Assembly: GCA_029465975.1 (NCBI GenBank) | Contig: CM055755.1 | Span: 8,372,427-8,436,426 of the forward strand | Reading direction: 5' to 3' | DNA from: Dallia pectoralis | Lineage: Eukaryota > Chordata > Actinopteri > Esociformes > Umbridae | DNA length: 64,000 nt | Shown: positions 1-10,494 of the stretch, piece after piece | How the letters are laid out: every line of letters begins with the position of its first letter | How positions within the stretch are numbered: position 1 is the first letter of the stretch | Position numbers and translations under genes: made by a program | The notes under the pieces: model-generated | What the model was told of the DNA's origin: nothing | What the model saw: the letters and a program-made list of their open reading frames with translations, nothing else | The model's database searches: none

Positions 1-62
1 TATGAATGGAACGTATTATTTGATTAATTCATGGTGTTCACTTATCCTATCTGCTATTGTAG

Positions 63-1053
63 CATACCCACTGCACCACACCAGCAGAGAAGCATCAGAC
101 ACCCAACAGGACTTAAAATACAATGAGGCTCATGAAAAGACAGACAACAAGGACGTTGAGTAAGTCCTCCAAACTGTTTAACCGTCTCGTAAATGTCCTA
201 TGTGTAACAGCCGTACAACAGACTCATAACAGCAGTTTAACTGATCCTTTATGTTAACAGTGGGATTTGGAAGAGTCATGTGAAGAACATAGACCTCTAC
301 ACCCACGACAGCGCCAACCTTATGGTGAGCGAGATGAGACGTAAGCTGAACATGGAGTCAGAGAGACTGCACACTCGCCTTCGCCAGGAGCTCACTGAGT
401 TGCGGGAGAGGCTCTCCCCGTACCCTGCTCACCCAGAGTCCAGTGAGTCCACCCTGGCCATCATGGGAGAGCGCCTCGCTCCCCTGACCGAGCAGCTCCA
501 GAGAGCCATGAATGACGACGGCGAGGAGCTGTGTGGTCGCCTCAGACACTACCTCCAGGCGTTAGAGGACACCACACCATATCAGGACGCCGTGACGTGG
601 TTGAGCCAGACCCTGGACGACAGCAGTGCAAAGATGTCATCCATCATCCAGGACTTTAAAACCAAGGCGTCTAACATGATCGAGGAGTTCAAGGGTACAG
701 ACGAAGGGATCTCCTGGCAGGAGGTGAATGTTCGACTGGAGCAGGAGGTGAGGGCGCTGAGTCTGGAGGTCCAAGGCAGGATGGGGGCGCTGAAGGCTAA
801 AGTGTCCAGGTTCCTACTGGTCCCGCAGGCTGCTAGGGCCGAGGTGTCCACCAGCATGGAGCAGTTCTGCCAGAGTGCTGCCATACAGGACCCTTCGTTC
901 CACACCAGAATAGAGAAGCACCTTTTTGGACACGTGTCACAGGCTCAGAGCCAAAGCCAGTCCCCTACTCTACAACCCCTGGGCTCATTGGAGGAGGACT
1001 TCTCCGCCAAACTAAACGCTGTCCTCCGGGACATTTTGCAAACTGTGCAGTAA
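63..1053 (+). CDS. Exchangeable apolipoprotein (APOA/APOE superfamily), 3' part
   Basis: Two exons are visible. Exon 63-159 follows an AG acceptor and ends GA|GTAAGT; exon 261-1053 follows TTAACAG, and the split codon GA+T keeps one open frame to TAA at 1051-1053. About 295 residues are seen; the signal-peptide exon lies left of the window. The large last exon encodes almost continuous amphipathic helix rich in Glu, Arg, Leu and Gln, with proline-broken segments such as LRERLSPYPAHPE and MGERLAPLTEQLQ. That pattern, and a small exon before one large terminal exon, is typical of APOA1/A4/A5/E genes, whose products coat lipoproteins in plasma. The tail LEEDFSAKLNAVLRDI is also helical. I cannot decide between A-IV, A-V and E, so no symbol is given. 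The GTG at 280 is inside the exon and is not a start. Confidence 0.8.
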
Positions 1054-2176
1054 AAGCAGAACGGAACGCTTACCTCAGCAGAGAGAGAGAGAAAAAGAGA
1101 GAGAAATGGATGGAGACATTGTGTTCATTGCAGAGTTTACGTTTGAACTGAGTGTTTCTGCTCTTTGCGCTTGTATACAGAATCTCAAGTTCTTATACAA
1201 TTGTATATACAGTACAGTAAGTAATACATGTATTTTTATGAGGTCTTTATTGTTATGTGTAAGCAGATGTACATGTCAATTGTAAATACATATGAAGTAT
1301 CAAATTACCCATATTATGTGTAAATAAAAAAGTACCAAAATTATCCACGTAATGTCATCAAAGTTTAAAAGCTATCCTATACATATATCAAATGTATTTT
1401 ATAAAGCTGTTTTACATCACACTTGTTAGTAAGTGCTTGTACAGACACACACCCAAACTAACACCCATATCGTTTATTTATGTATGAATTTTGAAGAAGT
1501 CAGATAAGTCCCATTGTAACTTATTTTATTCCCATATTCCAGAAAGATTTAACAATTTAATGACACATTGTCATTGCCTCATTTTATACATTACAGAATA
1601 TAGTATAGATACTGTAAAATACTTTGTTCAGTACAAAATGTATAATATTGCATCTAAAAGTAAAGAATTGTCACTGCGGTTTTAGGTTGTGTTTGCCGAG
1701 GGAGGAGGCATTTGGAGAGATTTAGATGCAACACAAGATTTTTAATAAAACACTGGAAACTACAAATTCATCACAAAACACAACGCGACGGACAAGCTAA
1801 CTTTAACACTGACACCAAACAATTAATTTCAAAACCCAGGAAAAAGAGAGTCACCTAAATACACACAGTAACGAATCAATATGAGGTGAGAATGATCACT
1901 AAAACAGCCCGGGGTGCATTTGCCAGTGCTGAGTATGAAAGTGTATAACAGAAAGTACGTATAGAGGGCGACTAGCCCTTCTAGTGGTCATATGCGTAAC
2001 AGTTAATTGATTGATTGACAACATAGCATGGATTGATGAAATCTGTCTAAAATCTAAAAACAATAATACCAATATGTCCTCCGTGAAGGTCTTATTTTGC
2101 CCCGTTTGCTACAAACACATTGATAGCATGAGAAGTCTGGAACACTCCCCATTAGGGAGATGAGATTGGACGTCTC
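1054..2176. other. 3' UTR and short convergent intergenic interval
   Basis: This interval separates the ends of the apolipoprotein gene (+) and the ZPLD1-like gene (-). AATAAA at 1323-1328 is a likely poly(A) signal for the apolipoprotein. At 1741-1749 the sequence tttaataaa reads AATAAA on the plus strand and ATTAAA on the minus strand, so it could serve either gene; for the minus-strand gene it lies about 430 bp past the stop. The interval is AT-rich and has no coding signal. Confidence 0.5.
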
Positions 2177-5100
2177 TCAACTTGCAGACAAGGAGCCGTC
2201 CGCTAACTGAGTAGGTCCCATAGACCAGATCGCTGTGATGCCAAGGACGATTCCCATCAGCAGCCCTGAGTAGGTAGGCCTGTCCACACCTGACTCTAGG
2301 CTTCCACTGCCTGGACCACACAGAGGGAAAACAGAGCAACGTTTGGAGAAAATATTGGCAAAAGTGGGGTTCCGCATGTGTCGTAAACCACCCTTCAGCT
2401 AAACTCGTGACAGTTTTTCAACAGTTACTTGGGCCACCAGGTCACAGCTGTGTGACACCATGGGACTGGACTTAGGAACTGGACCTAGGGACTGGACCTA
2501 GGGACTGAACCTAGGGACTGGACCTAGGGACTGAACCTAGGGACTGAACCTAGGGAATAGTGCCATCTCTACAAAGAGGTGGTTTAGGCTGGTGGTGGTT
2601 TAAAGGCTGGTGCGCAAGTAAGAAGACTACTATTTGAGTGTTTAGTTTTGCCAAAATATGTAGATTACTTACCATACGGCAACGCATCTGAACTTTTCTC
2701 TGTATAAAAACAAACATCAGATTATTCATTGAAATGGCTGCAATTACCTGCCATGCGTTTAGAAAGATGAATGGGTCAGAACCTTACACAGGATGTCACC
2801 AAAAATAATCTGTACGCGTCCATGGTTACCTTCTCTACCAGAATATATGGGTCCCACTGATAGTGTGGCAGATCCTGTTGACTCTGATCCAAAAGGCTCC
2901 AGAGATCTCTTTCTCCGTCCGTTAGGGCAACTCTATAAGACAAACCAATAGTTTCGCCATAAACAAGGTAGCCCAGACGAGCCCAGACTTCGCAACCTAG
3001 CAACCAGACACTTCAGCTTCTAGGCAAAGCGATTCAATATTTTGACACAGCTGCGCGTTCACATTCAAAGTCAATATCGTACAATATCGGTTTTCTCGAT
3101 CATTTAGGAAATATGCTAGAGTGGTAATTGACTTACATTAAACAACTCCAGACACTTGCTCGGCTCACACATCCTGACAATGCAGTGCAGGTAGATACTG
3201 GACTTGTCCAGGTTTTTGTGCAATACAAAGCGGAAGGCCTCGAATGAGAATCTGGAATTCTTGGAAACCCCGTTCAGTACGACTGAAGTCTGTGGGTCAA
3301 CATTGCATCTGTGTATAAGGTCAAAAGACTACACTTTGGTAACTAGCACACGTGAATTACAATCACAGTGCTATCACACAATCACACACAATCACAACAT
3401 ATCTAAATTGTAGTCTTTCACTTCAATAATTTATTTGTATAGTATATTTTAAGGCGTTGTGAAAGCGATTAGCGTGTGTTTATGTCATCTAATTATAGAA
3501 TGGAGTTGTTCAATTACAGATCACAGTGTTTGAAATCTACCTAGATTTTTTTCTTTTCAGAGTGACAAATAATCATAATCTTACTCTATTGTGTGCAGCA
3601 TGTCACGAATTGTGTATGTATATCCTTTCAAATTTACCACTTAAGCAAATGCTTTCATCCAGAGTAGGAGAATGCATATATTCTAACCCAGTGGGATCAA
3701 ATAATGGGAAAAACCTTCGGTCAAATGCAGAGAAAAACATTTAAAAAACCATCGCCATTTCAAAACAATAATCCGAAGGACGGTTTTAAACGTACCCCGT
3801 GAAGAAGTTGAACACCTCGTTGTCTGTCGAGTTATACAGAGATGGGGTGGCAAAGCAGTGGTCAAGTAATATATTCAAACTGTTCCAGGGAACGTTAGAA
3901 AGGAGAGGAAAAAGAATGTGAAACTTGATTTGAAATAGTTAATGCCATTTAAAATAACGGAAAACATTCGCAAGCACAAATGAAAACATTACTTATACGT
4001 GACAGAATACAGGACATTTACCCAAGTAAGAAACAACAGTTAACGTACTTCCCTGTGAGGTTGGTGGCCTTCACCTCAACATAGATCTTGGTACGCAATC
4101 CAAGTCCTGCCGGTGGAACGACCAGGGGGTAGGAGTACCCAGAATCCTACTCAACAGATGTTTGAGAAGTAAAGGAATAAGAGGAAGTTCATGTGAGATT
4201 CATTCAAAAGTCTCGTATTAAAGTGCAAGAAGTATGATTCTGAGCTAACTAACATTATGTTGAATGGGCAATTGGCAGTAGCTTGGACTTCTAAATTAAC
4301 AAAATGTCCCTTTTGATTATTAATAAAAATATAATTGCACAGTACAAGTCCCATGAGCCTACTTCAAGTGCCGTACATAATCAGTGCCAACATTTAATAA
4401 TAATCCAACCGTCATAATGTACATAATGTTCATGTTATCAAAGTCCGGTAAATACAAACAATGACTGGACGTAGGCTGAAGTCATGGTTAAAAGTGTTAA
4501 ACATGTTTGGTACGTCTGTGCTCTGTCTAGCTGGTTACAAATCTCCAACTCTATCCCTCTACAAGGATATAATAACATATAGTCCTCCAGGCGAGCACAG
4601 TGTATTTGAGACATCACCTGCTGATCGTACATCTTTGGCAATCCGTGAATGCTTTTACGAACATCAGGAATGAAATGCACTCACATTAAAAACCCTCATA
4701 CTCAACGTGTTGATGAAAGAGCCGTTTTTTTCACTCATAGCCACTGCCACAGACGAACTGCAATAGAGAGCAGGACAGATGTACATGTGAAAGAGAACAG
4801 TTCTCCTTGAATTCAGGCCAAGCCGGTCAGAGGATCCAAGAGGGTCAAATCAGTACTGGGTATTGCTTCTACCTGGTAGTTAAACTCAACTAGTGTCCCC
4901 ATGTCGTAATAACAAGGCTGTTTACGTTCAGAGGGACATCTTGCTTCATGTCTACATTCTTGGTAGCATCCAAACATGAGAATGAATCCCCCACTCTGTT
5001 TACGCCTGTAACTATCTGTTCACTTTGGGGTTTCCAGTAAAAGGTTTGAAATTAAGAAGAAACAGGGACGTAGCCAGAACGACAACGCCAGCGAGTTAGA

Positions 5101-8100
5101 CGCTTGTGATGCAGAACAGAGTTAAACTGGAATCCGAGTGAGAGAGGGTTCATCTTCTGTATGGACACAGCCTCTCTGTGGGAAATCAGTTTTGGCAAAT
5201 GATTAATTAGATGTTGAGTTCAATCATATTGGAACACACTGTGATTTGGGCGATCTATCTGATCAAGCGTGATGGGCCCCATTCACAAAGAATATAGTGC
5301 ACAGCACTTAAGTAAATCTTTGCCAGCTCATTTAATTCCTGTCCTAGCCTGGACGGACTTTGACAAACCCTTTGCACTAACGACAGATGTAACTCAATTT
5401 GTTTTGGAAGCAGCTCTCAGCAGAGACAGGAAGGAAAGCAGGCGGACATCATTATGGGTTCAGAACACGACCCCCAGAAAACAATAACCTCGTCAATTTA
5501 GACAAGTTCGAGATAATATATTGGCCTCGGACTGGGCAATAAGATATTCAGAGACGTTTTCATGCAAACTTTTATTCATAGTCTACACAGACAAAAAACG
5601 TGTTACGCTATGTACTGACCAAGCTGCAAACACTAACATACTGGTTTATGGCCAAGTGAGCCATAATTAGCCAAGTTCCTGCTGTGTGGTATCTGGATGA
5701 CGGATGGGGACGAGACTTTTGAGTGGAACTACTTTGTGTTTGCATTGGAGTGCGAACATAAGTACAGACCAGCCTCGTAGCTTCATTTTACTTTAAAGAA
5801 ACGTTCGCACAAATGACATGAACACGGAGACAAAAGTAAAGCACAAACAAAACAAAAATAGCTAAGGAAAATATTAAAAACTAATTGACAAAAACCCAGG
5901 AGGTGGATGAGAATGACGACGTGAGACAGATCACCACAGCACAAACATGAACTTGTGACCGGGTCAAAAACACTGCAGTTCCTGGCCTCCCAACACAGAT
6001 GCAGTAACCCCTCTATGAGTTTGGTGATTGGCCCGCCGACATGTCAATCAAATCCATTGGGGGTTTAGACATATCGATTGGGCATTTAAGATTCAGGCAC
6101 TAACATTTAGGCATCTCCTTCATAAAGGACACTTTCAAGGACAAGGACATACACGTTATGTGATTCGATACAGGTTTTTATTCTGCCATTGGTAATTACA
6201 GTGCATCCATTGTGTGTCGTAGGCTACAGTGGCCTAGTTTAGATGCATCTGTGCTTTACATGAGGAATTCCTGTTCCTCCCTGGGGATCAGTACAGTGTG
6301 TTTTGGTGAATAAACCTTGGCGGAGACTTACGACACGACCTTTGTGTTGTTCAGGAGGTACTCCAGCGGGTAGCGGCAGGAGAACTGGTAATAGAGGTCA
6401 GTGGCATAGCTGACCTCTCCCTCGGACGCTCCGGGGGTGTCGATGTACCCATTGATGACCACGGACTGGACACTGGAGAACGAGGCGAATGGGCCCGCTG
6501 GGTCGGGGACGTCGTCCAGGATCTGGGGTGAAAACAACACAGGATCAATGGATTCATGACGGTGGATCGGTGGTGTATTAGAATATTGATCCAGATTAAT
6601 CAGACAGATCAATAATGGACATGTCTTGATTGGACGCTACTAATAACCCAAATATTAGGTTAGTTTAAATTTAAATTCTCTAAAAAATTTCTATTGTTTT
6701 GCAAAATTGCACAGTAGACAGTAGGCTACACAATTTCTTATTTACATTAGCAGATTCCCAACTTGTTAATTTTATACAAACACACATTTTCCATAGGATT
6801 TAACAGTACCAGAGATATCCTAAAATGCCACTGTGCATGTATTGTAAAGGAGGACTGTGATATCCTGAAAAACACACTGTATTACTGTCACTGTATTACT
6901 GTCACTGTATTACTGTCACTATATTACTGTCACTGTATTACTGTCACTGTATTACTGTCACTGTATTACTGTCACTGTATTACTGTCACTGTATTACTGT
7001 CACTGTATTACTGTCACTGTCACTGTGCATGTATTGTAAAGGAGGACTGTGATATCCTGAAAAACACACTGTATTACTGTCACTGTATTACTGTCACTAT
7101 ATTACTGTCACTATATTACTGTCACTGTATTACTGTCACTATATTACTGTCACTGTATTACTGTCACTATATTACTGTCACTATATTACTGTCACTGTAC
7201 TACTGTCACTATATTACTGTCACTGTATTACTGTCACTGTATTACTGTCACTGTGCATGTATTGTAATGGAGGACTGTGATATCCTGAAAAACACACTGT
7301 ATTACTGTCACTATATTACTGTCACTGTATTACTGTCACTGTATTACTGTCACTGTATTACTGTCATTGTATTACTGTCACCGTCACTGTATTACTGTCA
7401 CTATATTACTGTCACTGTATTACTGTCATTGTATTACTGTCACTATATTACTGTCACTGTATTACTGTCACTGTATTACTGTCACTGTATTACTGTCATT
7501 GTATTACTGTCACCGTCACTGTCACTGTGCATGCATTGTAATGGAGTCTTGTGATGGCCTGAAATACACACTGTATTACTGTCACTGTATTACTGTCACT
7601 GTATTACTGTCACCGTCACTGTCACTGTGCATGCATTGTAATGGAGTCTTGTGATGGCCTGAAATACACACTGTATTACTGTCACTGTATTACTGTCACC
7701 GTCACTGTCACTGTGCATGCATTGTAATGGAGTCTTGTGATGGCCTGAAATACACACTGTATTACTGTCACTGTATTACTGTCACCGTCACTGTCACTGT
7801 GCATGCATTGTAATGGAGTCTTGTGATGGCCTGAAATACACACTGTATTACTGTCACTGTATTACTGTCACTGTATTACTGTCACCTTCACTGTCACTGT
7901 GCATGCATTGTAATGGAGTCTTGTGATGGCCTGAAATACACACTGTATTACTGTCACTGTATTACTATCACTGTCAGTGTGTGCATGTATTGTAATGGAG
8001 TTATGTGATGGCCTGAAATACACACCAGCAATACCTAAGGCAGTCTGTCACAGTGCATTTGCTGTGTCTCATTCACCTGTAGCGACTGACGACAGGGATT

Positions 8101-8599
8101 TTCCCGGCTATCATTGACAGGCAGCTGGTAACGAATGAGGGGTGGGTCCACACTACTGTCAATCACACCCAGGCACTGGTTCATGTTGTGCTCCCCATTC
8201 AAAGCCAGACTCAACGGGTCGAAACCCGCCCAGAGTGCCGTGCACAGGTTCACCTCGAGCTTGATCGTGGCGGTGCCACAGTACGCTTTCAAATCGCTGT
8301 TGGCTGAAGGGCCGCAGAAAGGATGAGGTTAAAGCGGTTAGAGAGAAATAACACATCTGCGGTAACAGCTGAAGTGGTATGAATCAGTCAGCTGATGACC
8401 AAGACAGCATGTTTTGTTATAGTTGTATTCCGCCTGGAGATTCTTTCATGGGGAGTCTCACTCATGAATAGCTGGGTATTGAACTTATCGAAGCCTTACC
8501 TGGGACCCTGTTATAGATAGTAGAGCAGTTGTAAGGACCAGAGAAGGCAGGCTGGAGGAGAAACGCCACCACAACAGAGAGGCAGCAAAGGGAACACAT
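2177..8599 (-). CDS. zpld1: Zona pellucida-like domain-containing protein 1 (cupulin-like), complete
   Basis: Nine coding exons, each with GT-AG ends and matching phases: 8599-8500, 8303-8077, 6522-6332, 4757-4685, 4146-4049, 3879-3796, 3308-3137, 2932-2830, 2310-2177. They give 393 codons; human ZPLD1 is about 415. Exon 1 encodes a signal peptide (MCSLCCLSVVVAFLL). Exons 2-7 form the ZP module, with AYCGTATIKLEVNLC, ALNGEHNMNQC, GYIDTP, FSCRYPLEYLLNNT, LLDHCFATP and FSFEAFRFV lining up with ZPLD1. Exon 8 has a furin-type site RRKR followed by GSATLSVGPIYSG. Exon 9 ends in a hydrophobic stretch (YSGLLMGIVLGITAIW) and a short tail. ZPLD1 proteins polymerise into extracellular matrix; in zebrafish the protein is known from the inner-ear cupula. 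The start is the first ATG after the 5' UTR acceptor. Fish have two zpld1 copies, and which one this is cannot be told. Confidence 0.92.
2462..2556. repeat. 13-bp tandem repeat
   Basis: About seven copies of gactggacctagg, with a G-to-A variant (gactgaacctagg) mixed in, in zpld1 intron 8. Confidence 0.85.
5269..5650 (+). mobile_element. Ty3/gypsy retrotransposon relic (RNase H region)
   Basis: The plus frame reads LAWTDFDKPFALTTDVTQF followed by ALSRDRKE, resembling the pol junction 'PDFxKPFxLxTDAS...AVLSQ' of Ty3/gypsy elements. Broken frames downstream still show 'FIVYTDKKRVTLCTDQA', similar to the RNase H 'VYTDHKPL' block. Stops and frameshifts make it non-functional. It lies antisense in zpld1 intron 3, and no LTRs were found beside it. 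Confidence 0.6.
6831..8024. repeat. Compound satellite: 14-bp unit with ~47-bp spacer units
   Basis: The base unit is tgtattactgtcac (14 bp), with C/T and G/A variants. Runs are broken by a longer segment beginning gtgcatgtattgtaa and ending acacactg, seen at about 6833, 7024, 7253, 7527, 7627, 7713, 7799, 7899 and 7981. The right-hand spacers share a variant (gtcttgtgatggcctgaaat) and recur every 86 or 100 bp, which differ by one 14-mer. The array fills much of zpld1 intron 2. Since 14 is not a multiple of 3, it makes spurious open frames with a 14-residue period. Confidence 0.95.
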
Positions 8600-8650
8600 G
8601 GCGACTGCTGCCGAGAGAGAGGATGAGGGCCACGTTCAAATTATTGTCAC

Positions 8651-8869
8651 TCAACGCTTGTGGTATTTATAAAAATATGAAACGGGATGCGAAAACCACG
8701 AACGTCAAAACTAAACACTGTGGTGAAAACAAAATGTACATACACAAAAAGAGACTTTTCCAAACTACAAAACAGCGGTATACATAGACTTAAAACACTC
8801 GCCTACACACATCTGTGTGACATTGAACTCACAAAGTGGTGACACGCCCTTGAAACTTGTAAAAATACC
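8651..8869 (+). repeat. Direct repeat, copy 1 (~215 bp)
   Basis: It shares long blocks with 9947-10158 in the same order: tcaacg(c/t)ttgtggtatttat, aacgtcaaaactaaacactgtg, gaaaacaaaatg, aaacagcggta, tgtgacattgaa and cccttgaaac. Small indels show it is not recent. It lies in zpld1 intron 1. Confidence 0.8.
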
Positions 8870-9946
8870 CCCGCTGTTTCAGCCCAGCTATGAGCATTTA
8901 GCAAACAAGACTAAAGAGTGCACCCACTACCTGCCGTGTGCAACCGAACTCACCACACTCGTGACAGACCCCCCCAAGTCCTGTATCCCAGACAGAACAG
9001 GTAAAAAAAAATTCAAGGGGAGGGCGAGCGGGAAACCCGCAGAGGAGGTGGTTTGGCAGGGGGTCTCTTCAGTGGCAGAGTCAGCCCTGGAGGCGGCTTG
9101 AATGATCCATCTGGTCAGAGTGGCACACCACCAGAGAGGCAGAGGAGAGGCCGGCAGAGGAAAGTAGAGGAGAGCGGAAGGAGACACTAATCCAGGCTTT
9201 CGGTCGAGGAGGCAGGGAAAACTCCTCCAGACTTTCGGGTGGAGTGGAGCAGGCAGGGGCGATTCCTCGAGGCACACAGGGGGGACCAGCTCATCTGCGT
9301 CGACCGGCACTGGACTACCAGTGATGGGGCCTAACACCGGCATGTTGTAGAGGGGGACCACCTCAGGGATGTGGACCACGGGAACCAGCCAGGGGATGTC
9401 GTAGGTGGGACCCGGTCCTGGCAGCTCCAGCCACACCCTACATCACCTCCCAACCATCTCTGAGGACTGGTGCTCCAATCCCTTCGGGGGTCTCTGGGTT
9501 CTTAATGTAGGTGGCCGGAAGGGGTCAAGGATAGGCTGGAGCTGGGTTCGTGACTGCAGCCCCAGGGCTCTTGCTGGCCCTGGCTGCAGCCCCGGAGCAG
9601 TGGGTGGCCGTTGTTGTGGCACCAGGGCCAGCACCACCCTAAAAACTCCATGGTGCCCTCTTTCCCTCTCTATGTGAGGACCGTGGACCCGATGTAACCG
9701 GCCCTAACAGACGCACAGGTGGTTCGTACCCAAAATAAGCTCGGAGACGGCTGTACTCCTCTTCCGGCGTCTCTACGGCTTAAGCCATCCTCACTGCTCC
9801 GTGAGGCGACGGTGGGAGACTCTCTCCTCGGAGCGAACAGTCCAATCTCTGCAGAGAATTCCCACCGTCATGCTCTGCTAGCTCATTTTAGGGTGAGTTA
9901 TTCACAATCCTTGTTGTGTGTTGTGTGGAATACATGCAGAGCGGAA
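8870..9946. other. GC-rich unidentified segment between direct repeats
   Basis: About 1.1 kb, clearly richer in G and C than its flanks, bounded by the two ~215-bp direct repeats. The minus strand has an open frame at 8927-9436 (169 residues, rich in Pro, Leu and Ser), which I do not recognise. It may be the body of a short retroelement, or sequence caught in an intronic duplication. Confidence 0.4.
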
Positions 9947-10158
9947 TCAACGTTTGTGGTATTTATCAAATAAAAAATCTAAAACAACAAACGTCAAAAC
10001 TAAACACTGTGATGAAAACAAAATGGGCTAACACAAAACGACAAATCCTACATCTAAAACAGCGGTAAACAGACTATAAACACACACCTTCATACATCCA
10101 TGTGACATTGAAAGAATAACTCACATATTGTTGACACTCCCTTGAAACCTAAAATACC
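9947..10158 (+). repeat. Direct repeat, copy 2 (~212 bp)
   Basis: Second copy of the repeat at 8651-8869, in the same orientation and about 1.29 kb away. It has independent indels, for example aaataaaaaatct near its left end. Confidence 0.8.
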
Positions 10159-10429
10159 TAATGATATTATTAATCCCAGTTGATGTAATTACACTAACGA
10201 AGAACATTAAAAAAATTGTATTGCAGTAAAGTAAGAGGATGGTTAAGCTGAGAATCTTAGCAGGTGCATAAAACCAAAAAAGTATATTATCATAATAGTA
10301 TTATAATGTTATGATGTTAGTCCATTTTCTGAGGCCACAGTGTAATTCATAAACTCACAAAACTGTAAGCAACGTTGGTTCAATAATTAAAAGCGGAAAA
10401 TATGACTTATGTAAGTAATTCCATCCTAC

Positions 10430-10492
10430 CTGTGAGGCTCCTGTCCTGAAGAGGTGTTTGTGTGAACGGTCATTGAGGGACCGTGTTTTATA
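10430..10492 (-). promoter_or_regulatory. zpld1: Predicted zpld1 TATA promoter and 5' non-coding exon
   Basis: On the minus strand a TATAAAA box (10492-10486) is followed about 30 bp downstream by a probable start site near 10460, then by a donor CACAG|GTAGGA, so the exon would end at 10430. The matching acceptor lies just before the ATG: CTCTCGGCAGCAG ending at 8608 or 8605 (a NAGNAG pair). TATA, spacing, donor and acceptor fit together, but no transcript was available. Confidence 0.55.
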
Positions 10493-10494
10493 AT

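Noticed and set aside
280..1053. Stand-alone gene starting at the GTG at 280
   Set aside because: An AG acceptor at 260 and phase-compatible exon at 63-159 show it is the last exon of a spliced gene.
6763..7654. 263-codon frame with LYYCHCITVTVLLS periodicity
   Set aside because: Translation of the 14-bp satellite; a 14-residue period is exactly what a 14-bp unit yields.
8927..9436. 169-codon minus-strand frame as a protein gene
   Set aside because: Low-complexity Pro/Leu/Ser composition, no domain recognised, lies within zpld1 intron 1 between direct repeats; kept only as part of an unknown segment.
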